This document shows positions 19,111 to 27,151 of a stretch of DNA of 64,000 nucleotides, piece after piece. Below the pieces are notes generated by a model. It was not told the DNA's origin and did no database searches. It saw only the letters and a program-made list of their open reading frames with translations. Each line of letters starts with the position of its first letter. Within the stretch, counting starts at the first letter, position 1. The stretch is from Azotimanducus sp965199815 (GTDB lineage Bacteria > Pseudomonadota > Gammaproteobacteria > Pseudomonadales > Azotimanducaceae): the NCBI GenBank assembly GCA_965199815.1, contig CBDATE010000010.1, positions 62,001-126,000 on the forward strand. Reading direction: 5' to 3'. Both the position numbers and the translations under genes were made by a program.

Positions 19111-19514
19111 TCACGCAGCCTGTCTCTCAAGTAAGCCACCTCTCTGATGAAGTGCGGAATGACACTGACCACTTCCAGTGCGACATCCTCGTCGTAGGTA
19201 TGGCTGGTTTTCCTACGTATTTCACGAAAGCCACGCCAATCCGGCCAGTCTCCGAGCAGCAATCCTCGTTCGTTTCCGGTGCGGATCAGATCCTGAAATG
19301 TCATCTCATCGAACTGCTCCGGGTTGGCGGAAGCATATTCAAGATAGCGTTTCAGAATCTTGTGGCCGAGCTCATACGTGAACTCGAAACGCTGGACCAG
19401 ACCATCGCGAATCCGGATGTCGCTCGTATCGGCCAGGTATCGCGCCAAACCTTCTTCAAGGCGTTGAATCGCCCGTTCGAAGGGGGCAGTCTTGAGTGTA
19501 TTGTCGAAGGACAT
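19098..19514 (-). CDS. HEPN-domain protein, HI0074-type nucleotidyltransferase partner (toxin-like)
   Basis: 138 residues, all helical. The exact RX4HXY motif of HEPN ribonuclease toxins is present (Arg100, His105, Tyr107 in RRKTSHTYDE). In characterised HEPN-MNT pairs the MNT protein modifies that Tyr with AMP and silences the RNase. Here the MNT partner is the next gene, overlapping by 13 bases and fused to HsdS. Two palindromes lie in the 128 bases upstream (19567-19632) and could be operators. The RNase activity is inferred from the motif. HI0074-like proteins are also described as nucleotidyltransferase substrate-binding subunits. Confidence 0.87.
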   Translation of the reverse strand: MSFDNTLKTAPFERAIQRLEEGLARYLADTSDIRIRDGLVQRFEFTYELGHKILKRYLEYASANPEQFDEMTFQDLIRTGNERGLLLGDWPDWRGFREIRRKTSHTYDEDVALEVVSVIPHFIREVAYLRDRLRECLT

Positions 19515-19566
19515 GTCGTTATTCGCTTGAGCAACCTGATTTGCGGAGCCGGTTGTAGCTCACCTG

Positions 19567-19632
19567 TGACCTACAAACGGTTTTGTGGTTCGTTTTATCG
19601 CAAAAATGACCCACAAACTCCTTTGTAGGTCA
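19567..19632. promoter_or_regulatory. Tandem palindromes upstream of the HEPN gene, probable operators
   Basis: Two imperfect palindromes of about 24 bases lie in the gap between fic and the HEPN gene. Site 1: gacctacaaa, spacer, ttttgtggttc (about 19568-19590). Site 2: gacccacaaa, spacer, tttgtaggtc (about 19608-19631). The outer arms, tgacctacaaa (19567-19577) and tttgtaggtca (19622-19632), are also perfect inverted repeats of 11 bases. The two centres are about 40 bases apart, near four helical turns. This is the pattern of a dimeric repressor operator pair. The winged-helix-like C-terminus of the adjacent Fic protein is one candidate regulator; that link is inference. Confidence 0.6.
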
Positions 19633-19642
19633 TCTATGAGCA

Positions 19643-20761
19643 TCAAAATACCTTTCTCCCTTCAGCAGCGTTCAACAAATCCGGGAATACCAGCACCGCT
19701 GCTCGACTCCCTTTCCCCTCGACCAGTGTTTTGACGATACTCGCGTCGCGCAGAACATGCAGTATCCGTTTTGCCGAGGATTGAGGAATACTTGATTGTT
19801 TCGCGAAATCGGTACTGCAGAAGATCGGGCACTCGAATATCCAGTCCAGCGCGTAGATGGCGTATTGCGAATGGGTCAGTTGCACGACACGATCCTTCAA
19901 ATTGTCGTAAAGCCTGCGAATCTCCCGCGCCTTGGCCAGATTGTCTTCCGCCTGCCGCGTCACGGCTTCAAGAAAGAATTGGCACCAGCCCGTCCAGTCG
20001 TCATCGCGGGACACCCGCAGTAGCCCCTCATAGTAGGCAGATCGGTTGGTCTCCAGCCAGGCGCTGATGTAGAACACCGGTCGGGCAATCAGCCCGCGCC
20101 GCCAGAGAAAAAGCGGCACGAGCAAGCGACCGAGACGCCCGTTGCCGTCCAGAAACGGGTGCAGCGCTTCGAACTCGGCATGCAGCACTGCCAGTTGAAT
20201 CAGCGGGTCGGGCACCTCGTCATTGTTGATATAGCGCTCCCAGCGAGCCATGGCATCAGGCAATCGATCCGCCGAGATGGGGACATAGGATGCGGTGTGT
20301 ATGTCGCTGCCGGGCGGGCTAATCCAGTTACGGATGCGACGCAATTCGCCCGGGTCCTTGTTTGCGCCGCGCACTCCGGACATGAGCACACGATGCGCCT
20401 CCTTGATCACGCGCAGGCACAGGGGTAATTCCTCGAGCATCTGTTCCGAGACCCGGAGTGCTTCACGGTAATTGATGATCTCCACGATGTCGGCTTGGCG
20501 CTCGGCGGACGCGGGCGTTTGCCCCGCCTCGTATTCCAGCACTTCGCCCAGAGTGGCTTGGGTGCCCTCGATGCGCGAGGAAAGTACCGCTTCCCGCATC
20601 AGCAAGGGAGCCACCAGAATGCGTGGATTCGGCACCGTGGCAAGCGTACCGTCGTACCGCGCCAAGGCCGCGCTTGCCTGACCGATCAGCGGTGCCAGCA
20701 AGCGCCAGTCGAGGCGCTCTTCCGGCGGAAATGCCTCTTGCTGATACTGTGCAGCGCTCAT
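19643..20761 (-). CDS. Fic family protein (AMPylator) with C-terminal winged-helix region
   Basis: 372 residues. The Fic active-site motif HPFLDGNGRLGR is at 201-212 (His201 catalytic). An N-terminal inhibitory helix motif SSRIEGT at 61-67 matches the [S/T]xxxE[G/N] switch, so it is a self-inhibited, class II-type Fic protein. The last 90 residues (TDFAKQSSIPQSSAKRILHVL ... VEGKGSRAAVLVFP) look like a winged helix, as in many Fic proteins that regulate their own genes. It starts four bases inside the end of hsdM (ATGA overlap), so it is coupled to the modification subunit. Target protein unknown. Confidence 0.9.
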   Translation of the reverse strand: MSAAQYQQEAFPPEERLDWRLLAPLIGQASAALARYDGTLATVPNPRILVAPLLMREAVLSSRIEGTQATLGEVLEYEAGQTPASAERQADIVEIINYREALRVSEQMLEELPLCLRVIKEAHRVLMSGVRGANKDPGELRRIRNWISPPGSDIHTASYVPISADRLPDAMARWERYINNDEVPDPLIQLAVLHAEFEALHPFLDGNGRLGRLLVPLFLWRRGLIARPVFYISAWLETNRSAYYEGLLRVSRDDDWTGWCQFFLEAVTRQAEDNLAKAREIRRLYDNLKDRVVQLTHSQYAIYALDWIFECPIFCSTDFAKQSSIPQSSAKRILHVLRDASIVKTLVEGKGSRAAVLVFPDLLNAAEGRKVF

Positions 20762-22374
20762 GAGCTCTCCCGAAAGCCGAGACGCTCCAGATTTTCGGCG
20801 ATGGCAGCGTCCAGCAGCGCACCTTCGGCCTGCTGCTCGCGCAGTTCGGCCACGAGACGCTGCATCCTGTCGGCAAAGGGTTCGCCATCATCCTCTGCGG
20901 GCGGGGCACCAACATAGCGCCCTGGAGTCAGCACATGACCGTGCATGCGCACCTCCTCGAGCGACACGCTCTTGCAGAATCCCGGCTCGTCCTCGTAGGT
21001 TGGCGCATCCGTCGCGCCACGCCAGGCGTGATACACATCGGCGACCCGGGCGATGTCTTCTTCGGAGAATTCCCTTCGGGTTCGATCAACCATGTGTCCG
21101 AGCCTGCGAGCGTCGATGAACAGCACCTTGCCACGCCGGTCGCAGCAGCTTCCGCCAATTTGGGGGGGGGGGGGGGGGGGGGGGGGATTCTTGTTGCGCG
21201 CCAGAAACCAGAGGCAGGCCGGAATCTGCGTCGAGTAGAAGAGCTGTTCGGGCAGTGCGATCATGCAATCCACGATATCGGCCTCGATCATGGCGCGGCG
21301 GATATTGCCCTCGCCGGATGTTGTCGTGGACATGGAGCCGTTGGCGAGCACCACGCCCGCCGTCCCATTCCGCCCAAGATGATGGTAGATGTGTTGCAGC
21401 CAGGCGTAGTTGGCGTTGCCCTTCGGCGGTACACCGAATGCCCAGCGGGCATCCTCGCGCAATCGCTCGCCTCCCCAATCCTTCACGTTGAACGGCGGGT
21501 TGGCGAGAATGAAGTCGAACTTCAGGTCAGGCAGTTCGTCCTTGTGAAAGCTGCCTTCGTTGTTCCAGCGAATATCTGCGTCGATACCGCGCACCGCAAG
21601 GTTCATCCTGGCGAGTCGCCAGGTTGTGTTATTGCTTTCCTGCCCATAGATGGCTATGTCGCCAATACGCCCACCATGTTCCTCGACGAACTTCCTGGAT
21701 TGCACGAACATGCCGCCGGAACCGCAGCAGGGGTCATAGACACGGCCCTTGAAGGGTTGCAGCATTGCAACCAGCAATCGGACGACGGACGCGGGTGTGT
21801 AAAATTCCCCGCCACCCTTGCCTTCAACACCGGCAAAGGCACCGAGGAAGTACTCGTATACGCGCCCGAGGATGTCGCGTGAGCGGTGTATATCACTCGT
21901 CATGCCGATTCCGCTCACCAGATCGATAAGCTCGCCGAGCATGATCGTGTTCAGTGCCGGTCGGGCGTATTCCTTGGGCAGCACACCCCTGAGCGAAGCG
22001 TTATCCGTTTCAAGTGCCTGCATGGCATCGTCGATGTCCTTGCCGATCGTTGGCCGCCTGGCATGCTCCTGCATACGCGACCAGCGGGCGGCCTTCGGCA
22101 CCCAGAAGACGCTGTCGGCAAGGTACTCTTCCGGGTCTTCGGCATCGGCCAGAGGATCTTCAAGCAGCTCTGCCCGTTTGGTCTCGAAGACATCGGAGAT
22201 GTACTTGAGAAAGATCAGCCCCAAAGCCACATGCTTGTAGTCCGACGGCTCCATGTTGCCACGCATCTTGTCCGCCGCGGCCCAGAGCTGCGCCTCGAAC
22301 CCGAGGTTGGCATCGCTGGTGCCCCTGCCGCCACTCGCGCCAGTGTCCTTGCCTGACTTCGCCTGTCTTGCCAT
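20758..22374 (-). CDS. hsdM: Type I modification subunit HsdM, with a 25-base C tract in the coding strand
   Basis: 538 residues from ATG 22374, which has AAGGAG close upstream; an in-frame GTG at 22407 would add 11 residues. Domains: helical HsdM N-terminus, then N6-adenine methylase motif I (DPCCGSGGMF, about 225-234 counting from 22407) and the NPPF catalytic motif (303-306). At residues 408-415 eight prolines are encoded by a run of 25 C (21186-21162). The flanking sequence (FLARNKN ... RRGKVLFIDARRLG) is typical HsdM, so the proline run sits in a poorly conserved loop. The tract length is exactly in frame; any change not divisible by three would stop the protein early. Confidence 0.92.
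   Translation of the reverse strand: MARQAKSGKDTGASGGRGTSDANLGFEAQLWAAADKMRGNMEPSDYKHVALGLIFLKYISDVFETKRAELLEDPLADAEDPEEYLADSVFWVPKAARWSRMQEHARRPTIGKDIDDAMQALETDNASLRGVLPKEYARPALNTIMLGELIDLVSGIGMTSDIHRSRDILGRVYEYFLGAFAGVEGKGGGEFYTPASVVRLLVAMLQPFKGRVYDPCCGSGGMFVQSRKFVEEHGGRIGDIAIYGQESNNTTWRLARMNLAVRGIDADIRWNNEGSFHKDELPDLKFDFILANPPFNVKDWGGERLREDARWAFGVPPKGNANYAWLQHIYHHLGRNGTAGVVLANGSMSTTTSGEGNIRRAMIEADIVDCMIALPEQLFYSTQIPACLWFLARNKNPPPPPPPPQIGGSCCDRRGKVLFIDARRLGHMVDRTRREFSEEDIARVADVYHAWRGATDAPTYEDEPGFCKSVSLEEVRMHGHVLTPGRYVGAPPAEDDGEPFADRMQRLVAELREQQAEGALLDAAIAENLERLGFRESS
21162..21186. repeat. 25-base G homopolymer (C on the coding strand) inside hsdM
   Basis: An uninterrupted run of 25 G on the plus strand, much longer than any other homopolymer in the window. 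It encodes eight prolines plus the first base of the next codon in hsdM. Runs like this slip during replication and switch R-M genes on and off in Haemophilus, Neisseria and others. It could also be an assembly or poly-G sequencing artefact. Confidence 0.95.
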
Positions 22375-22409
22375 GTGCTCCTTCGCAGGGCCTGTCTGCC
22401 GAGTCACCT

Positions 22410-22477
22410 TATACTATGTGTGCACTATGAAATAGACCCTTCCTCGTACAACTGCACACAACTCCACACAACTGCGA
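22410..22477 (+). promoter_or_regulatory. Possible promoter and three 10-base direct repeats upstream of iscS-like gene
   Basis: The 110-base divergent gap between hsdM and the cysteine desulfurase gene holds a -10-like TATACT at 22410-22415 pointing right. Downstream of it are three direct repeats of acaact(g/c)c at 22448, 22458 and 22468, exactly 10 bases (one helical turn) apart and ending just before GTG 22485. No clear -35 was found. The repeats would be on one face of the DNA; a regulator or RNA-level role is inference. Confidence 0.4.
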
Positions 22478-22484
22478 TACTCCC

Positions 22485-23630
22485 GTGCCGAATCCCATCT
22501 ATCTCGACTATGCATCCACGACACCCGTAGATCCGCGGGTGGCGGACAAGATGGCGGCATGCCTCGGCCGTGAAGGCAACTTCGGCAACCCGGCCTCGCG
22601 CACGCACAGCCTTGGCTGGCAGGCCAGTGAAATCGTCGAGGAGGCGCGTTCCGATCTTGCCACGCTGATTGGTGCCGACCCGCGCGACATCATCTGGACA
22701 TCCGGTGCCACCGAATCCGACAATCTGGCCATCAAGGGCGTGGTGGAAGCTTCGCAAGCGCCCGCAGGCCACATCGTTACCAGCCGCATCGAGCACAAGG
22801 CGGTCGTGGACACCTGCAAGCACCTCGAATCGCTCGGACACAGGGTCACCTGGCTCGCGCCCGACCACGACGGCCTGATTACCCCCGCCATGGTCGAGCA
22901 GGCGATGGCCGACGACACCTTGCTGGTGTCCATCATGTACGCCAACAACGAAATCGGCACGGTCAACGACATCCCCGGCATCGCGCAGCTGTGCCGCGCC
23001 CGTCAGGTACCGCTGCATGTCGATGCGGCGCAAATGGTCGGCAAGCTGCCGATTGACCTCGGCAGCGTCCCCATCGATCTGATGAGCATATCCGGCCACA
23101 AGTTCTACGCCCCCAAGGGGATAGGCGCGCTCTATGTGCGCCGCGGCGCGGTGCGCCTGAGCGCGCAGATTCACGGTGGCGGCCATGAATTTGGCATGCG
23201 CTCGGGCACATTGGCCACGCATCAGATACTCGGCATCGGCGAGGCGGCGCGCATTGCACACTCCGAGGTATCGCAAGAAGCCTGGCATCTCACCCACTTG
23301 CGCGAGGTCTTTCTCGAACGCATGGCGGCGCTCGAAGGCGCGCACCTCAATGGCAGCAGGACGCACCGGCTGCCGGGTCTGGTCAACCTGTCCTTTGAAG
23401 GCGTGGACGGCGAAACCCTGATCAACGCCCTGCCGGGTATCGCCGTCTCCAATGGCTCGGCATGCACCTCGGCGAGCGTCGAGCCTTCCTATGTGCTCTC
23501 CGAACTCGGCTTGCCGCGCAATCTGGCGTTCGGGTCGGTGAGATTCAGCTTCGGGCGCTTTACCCGCGAGGAAGATCTCGTCATGGCGGCCGAGGAAGTA
23601 ATACGCGTGGTGAGAGCACTGCGCGCATGA
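22485..23630 (+). CDS. iscS: Cysteine desulfurase, IscS type
   Basis: 381 residues from GTG 22485 (PNPIYLDYASTTPVDPRV). Class V aminotransferase fold with the PLP Lys at 206 (SGHKFYAPKG) and the persulfide Cys at 327 in SNGSACTSASVEPSYVL, the group I (IscS/NifS) loop. It takes sulfur from cysteine for Fe-S clusters, thiolated tRNA and cofactors. No iscR, iscU or hscBA genes are adjacent, so it stands outside an isc operon; this stand-alone copy with ndk downstream is found in some gammaproteobacteria. RBS is weak. A specialised desulfurase paralogue is possible. Confidence 0.88.
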   Translation: MPNPIYLDYASTTPVDPRVADKMAACLGREGNFGNPASRTHSLGWQASEIVEEARSDLATLIGADPRDIIWTSGATESDNLAIKGVVEASQAPAGHIVTSRIEHKAVVDTCKHLESLGHRVTWLAPDHDGLITPAMVEQAMADDTLLVSIMYANNEIGTVNDIPGIAQLCRARQVPLHVDAAQMVGKLPIDLGSVPIDLMSISGHKFYAPKGIGALYVRRGAVRLSAQIHGGGHEFGMRSGTLATHQILGIGEAARIAHSEVSQEAWHLTHLREVFLERMAALEGAHLNGSRTHRLPGLVNLSFEGVDGETLINALPGIAVSNGSACTSASVEPSYVLSELGLPRNLAFGSVRFSFGRFTREEDLVMAAEEVIRVVRALRA

Positions 23631-23707
23631 GCCCAGCTTGCGGGTATCGGGCGCTACAGAATTTCGTGCGCCGTTTTGCGAAGCGCAACGCCTCGCGAAG
23701 CGCAAAA

Positions 23708-23734
23708 TTGGCGACCGCGCTTCCCGCTTATAAT
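23708..23734 (+). promoter_or_regulatory. Probable sigma-70 promoter for ndk
   Basis: A perfect -10 TATAAT (23729-23734) lies 47 bases before GTG 23782, with a 4/6 -35 (TTGGCG, 23708-23713) and a 15-base spacer, slightly short. Just upstream the direct repeat gcgaagcgcaa occurs twice and ttttgcg/cgcaaaa forms an inverted pair, possibly the iscS terminator. Confidence 0.55.
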
Positions 23735-23781
23735 GTGCGACTGATCAAAACCGCTACGTCTGGCCAGGAGGATGCTTCACA

Positions 23782-24207
23782 GTGTCGATACAACGAACCC
23801 TTTGTATTATCAAGCCGGATGCTGTCGCGCGTAATCTGATCGGAGAAATCATTGCGCGCATTGAACAGGCGGGATTCACGCTCATCGCTGCGCGCATGGA
23901 ACGACTCGACGCTGAGCGTGCCGGCGGGTTTTACGCCGAACACCGCGACAAGCCGTTCTTTGCCGGATTAATCGAATTCATGACCTCCGGTCCTGTCGTA
24001 CCCATGGTGCTCGAGCGCGACAACGCCATTTCCGAGCTGCGCGAGCTCATGGGTGCCACGAACCCGCAGGATGCCGCGCCCGGCACCCTGCGCGCCGACT
24101 ATGCACAATCCATCGACATGAACAGTGTGCATGGCTCTGACTCACCGGCATCGGCAGAGCGCGAAATCGCCTGCTTCTTCGAGCCGAATCACATGCACAT
24201 GAGATGA
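23782..24207 (+). CDS. ndk: Nucleoside diphosphate kinase
   Basis: 141 residues from GTG 23782, with AGGAGG upstream at about 23767. Opens SIQRTLCIIKPDAVAR and carries the phosphohistidine His117 in NSVHGSDS, the Ndk signature. It transfers the gamma phosphate from ATP to other nucleoside diphosphates. The stop overlaps the rlmN start by four bases (ATGA), the beginning of a run of coupled housekeeping genes. Confidence 0.97.
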   Translation: MSIQRTLCIIKPDAVARNLIGEIIARIEQAGFTLIAARMERLDAERAGGFYAEHRDKPFFAGLIEFMTSGPVVPMVLERDNAISELRELMGATNPQDAAPGTLRADYAQSIDMNSVHGSDSPASAEREIACFFEPNHMHMR

Positions 24208-25337
24208 CACACGCTCCCGTTCATCTGTTCGATATGAACCGACCGGCTCTCGGACAATTTCTCGAGGGCCTGGATGTCGCCCCTTGGCGCGCGTCGCAGA
24301 TACTCAAGTGGCTCTATCATCAGCGCGAGCTCAATCCGGAGGGCATGTCGAATCTGGCCAAGCCACTGCGCGCCAGAATCGCCGCCCTGACGCGATGCGA
24401 GCTTCCCGAAATCATCGAAGAACGGGTGGCGGCGGACGGTGTGCGCAAGTTCCTGATGCGCCCCATGGATCTTGCCAGAGACCAGGCAATCGAGACGGTG
24501 CTCATCCCCGATGGCAAGCGTAATACCCTGTGTGTGTCCTCGCAGGTCGGGTGCGCTCTGGGGTGTGTCTTTTGCGCGACCGGAATGCAAGGCTTTTCCG
24601 CCAACCTGAGTACCGCTGACATCATCGGCCAGGTGTGGCTGGTGGCCGGAAGACTGCGCGAACTCGGAGACCCCCGAGGCATTACCAACGTCGTCTTCAT
24701 GGGCATGGGCGAACCCCTGCTCAACTTCGAGGCGGTGATGCGCGCTGTGGATATCATGATCGACGACTGCGGCTTCGGGCTGGCCAACCATCGCGTGACC
24801 GTCAGCACCGCCGGTGTGGTGCCGGGCATCAATGCCATGGTCGGTCGCACCTCCGCGTCTCTCGCCATCTCGCTGCACGCCGCTGACGACGCACTGCGCT
24901 CGCAACTGGTGCCGATCAATCGCAAGTACCGCCTGCCGACCCTCCTGTCGAGCGCCAGGGCGTACCTCGATTCGTTGGGTCGGCGCAGGCGATTGACCAT
25001 GGAATACACGCTGCTTCGAGATGTCAACGATGCGCCTGCACAGGCCCGGGCGCTCGTCCGGCTGCTCGCGGATGTGCGCTGCAATGTCAACCTGCTGCCG
25101 TTCAATCCGGTGCCCGGTTCCGGTTTTGAACGCCCGAGCGAGCGCACGGTGCGCGCATTTCAGCGTGTGCTGCTCGATGCCGGGTGCTCATCCATCGTGC
25201 GCCGAACCCGAGGCGACGAGATCAACGCAGCTTGTGGCCAGTTGGTGGGCGGGCTGAGGCCGAACAGGCAGGCGTTGCGCCGCTTTGCGCGCGAATCCGC
25301 GCCGGAACCACTAGACCTGCTGGCGAGCACCGTCTGA
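24204..25337 (+). CDS. rlmN: Dual-specificity 23S rRNA A2503 / tRNA A37 C2-methyltransferase RlmN
   Basis: 377 residues. Radical SAM enzyme with the CX3CX2C cluster at Cys117, Cys121 and Cys124 (CALGCVFCATGMQGF), GEPLLN for SAM binding and the second catalytic Cys near the C-terminus (DEINAACGQL). It methylates A2503 in 23S rRNA and A37 in some tRNAs. Start overlaps ndk; its stop overlaps the rodZ start by one base (TGATG). In E. coli pilW/pilF lies between rlmN and rodZ, but not here. Confidence 0.96.
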   Translation: MTHAPVHLFDMNRPALGQFLEGLDVAPWRASQILKWLYHQRELNPEGMSNLAKPLRARIAALTRCELPEIIEERVAADGVRKFLMRPMDLARDQAIETVLIPDGKRNTLCVSSQVGCALGCVFCATGMQGFSANLSTADIIGQVWLVAGRLRELGDPRGITNVVFMGMGEPLLNFEAVMRAVDIMIDDCGFGLANHRVTVSTAGVVPGINAMVGRTSASLAISLHAADDALRSQLVPINRKYRLPTLLSSARAYLDSLGRRRRLTMEYTLLRDVNDAPAQARALVRLLADVRCNVNLLPFNPVPGSGFERPSERTVRAFQRVLLDAGCSSIVRRTRGDEINAACGQLVGGLRPNRQALRRFARESAPEPLDLLASTV

Positions 25338-25798
25338 TGGAGCAAGCGGATTCGGCCAGGCACGATGCAGCTCAGGCACCCGAGAAGAGTGCCATCGAGG
25401 TAGCAGCCGAGGCGTTTCGTGCGGCCAGAATCGAGGCCGGGCTGACTGAGGATCAGGTAGCCGATGCACTCAAAATCACGCGCAAGCGGGTCATGTGTAT
25501 CGAGCGAGGCGATCTGGGGGATCTGCCGCCGTATATCTACGTCAAGGGATATATCCGCGAGTATGAACGCATACTGGGGCTGGAACCCGGAAGCATCGGA
25601 CAGCTGTTTGTGTGCGCCCTGAAAGAATATGCACACACCATCAAGAAGCCGACGCCGACTATCGGGCAAAGCTACGCATCGTTCGGTCAGCGCGTTTCCA
25701 TGTTCCTGCACACACATCCTGGCCGCGTGTTGACCGGCATCCTGCTCATCGCTCTGGCCGGCATCGGAAGCATCGCCTGGTGGCTGTTCGCCACCTGA
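25337..25798 (+). CDS. rodZ: Short RodZ-like protein: HTH and membrane anchor, no periplasmic domain
   Basis: 153 residues from ATG 25337 (TGATG overlap with rlmN). Residues about 20-90 are an Xre/HTH_25-type helix-turn-helix (AARIEAGLTEDQVADALKIT, YVKGYIREYERILGLEPG) as in RodZ; one membrane helix is at about 132-150 (LTGILLIALAGIGSIAWWLF). It stops right after the membrane helix, while E. coli RodZ (337 residues) continues with a periplasmic domain. RodZ links MreB to the elongation machinery, and the cytoplasmic HTH binds MreB. The gene order rlmN-rodZ-hisS supports the call. ispG, which usually follows, is absent. Confidence 0.8.
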   Translation: MEQADSARHDAAQAPEKSAIEVAAEAFRAARIEAGLTEDQVADALKITRKRVMCIERGDLGDLPPYIYVKGYIREYERILGLEPGSIGQLFVCALKEYAHTIKKPTPTIGQSYASFGQRVSMFLHTHPGRVLTGILLIALAGIGSIAWWLFAT

Positions 25799-25817
25799 CG
25801 CACAGCACATTCATCTC

Positions 25818-27137
25818 GTGGCGCAGTTTCAATCCATTCGCGGTATGCGTGACCTCCTGCCGGATGAGTGTGACATCTGGATGCGCGTCGAGCAGGCCGT
25901 ACAGGCATCGGTGCGCGCCTTCGGATATCGCGAGATTCGGCTGCCTCTGGTGGAGACGACAGCCCTGTTCGAGCGCAGTGTGGGCGATGCCACCGACATT
26001 GTCGAAAAGGAGATGTACAGCTTCGAGAGTCGCGATGGCGAATCCTTGACGCTGCGCCCGGAAGGCACCGCGGGCTGCGTACGCGCGGCGCTGCAACACG
26101 GGCTGGCTTTCAACCGCATTTCGCGACTCTGGTATCGCGGCCCCATGTTTCGCTACGAGCGGCCACAGAAGGGCCGCTATCGCCAGTTCGAGCAGATTGG
26201 CGTGGAGGCTTTCGGTATGGCAACACCGGCGCTTGATGTGGAACTGATCGAGATGAACCGCAGTTATCTGCAAGCACTCGGGTTGGCTCGCCAGGTCAGG
26301 TTGCGAGTCAATTCACTGGGTACGCCCGCCTCGCGTATGCATTATCTGGAGAAGCTCGGAACCTACTTCGAGTCGCGCATTGACGAACTCGATGCCGACA
26401 GTGTGCGTCGCCTGGAGCGTAATCCGCTACGCATTCTCGATAGCAAGCACACCGCGACGCGCGCTGTAGTTCGCGAGGCGCCGCGTATTGCCGACAGTCT
26501 GGATGCTGCCTCGAAGCGGCACTTCGAGACAGTGCTCGATTTGTTGACCGCCTCGTCAATCGAGTATCAGGTCGATCACGAGCTGGTGCGCGGACTGGAC
26601 TATTACACACATACCATCTTCGAGTTCGAGACCGACAGGCTCGGTGCCCAGGGTGCTGTCTCTGGCGGTGGCCGATATGATGGGCTGGTGCAGGCTCTGG
26701 GTGGGCGACCTGCACCCGGTGCGGGGTTTGCCATAGGCATGGACAGACTGGTGCTGCTGTATCGCGAAGTTCATGGCGAGCAATCTGCATCGCGCCCCGG
26801 CATCATTTACTGTGCGAGCGTGGATCCGGAGAGCATCGCGTATCTCATGGGCTGCGCCAACCGGCTACGCCAACACCTGCCCGATTATCAGGTGATTTTC
26901 GATGCCGCTGGCGGCAAACTGGCCACTCAGCTGCGCCGTGCCGACCGGGAAGGCGCGGCCTGGGCGGTGATTGCCGGTGAGACGGAGCGTGACAGTTCCA
27001 CCCTGACGCTCAAGCCCATGAACACGGTAGGCGAACAGCAACGCCTGTCGTATGATGCGCTTGTAGCTCACCTGCGTGAATCCACATCCAGCGAGCTTGC
27101 GGCTGTCGGCAACTCGACCGTTTATCAACACACTTGA
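25818..27137 (+). CDS. hisS: Histidine-tRNA ligase
   Basis: 439 residues from GTG 25818. Class II synthetase with RGMRDLLP at the start, motif 2 around RYERPQKGRYRQFEQIGVE, the HisA-type GLDYYTHTIFEFE region near 257-269, and the anticodon-binding domain at the C-terminus. It charges tRNA-His. Its stop lies 14 bases before the YfgM ATG, consistent with one transcript from ndk to der. Confidence 0.97.
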   Translation: MAQFQSIRGMRDLLPDECDIWMRVEQAVQASVRAFGYREIRLPLVETTALFERSVGDATDIVEKEMYSFESRDGESLTLRPEGTAGCVRAALQHGLAFNRISRLWYRGPMFRYERPQKGRYRQFEQIGVEAFGMATPALDVELIEMNRSYLQALGLARQVRLRVNSLGTPASRMHYLEKLGTYFESRIDELDADSVRRLERNPLRILDSKHTATRAVVREAPRIADSLDAASKRHFETVLDLLTASSIEYQVDHELVRGLDYYTHTIFEFETDRLGAQGAVSGGGRYDGLVQALGGRPAPGAGFAIGMDRLVLLYREVHGEQSASRPGIIYCASVDPESIAYLMGCANRLRQHLPDYQVIFDAAGGKLATQLRRADREGAAWAVIAGETERDSSTLTLKPMNTVGEQQRLSYDALVAHLRESTSSELAAVGNSTVYQHT

Positions 27138-27151
27138 ACCGCGTATTGGCC

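Noticed and set aside
22425..23705. Minus-strand ORF of 426 residues
   Set aside because: Antisense to the cysteine desulfurase, whose catalytic motifs are intact on the plus strand.
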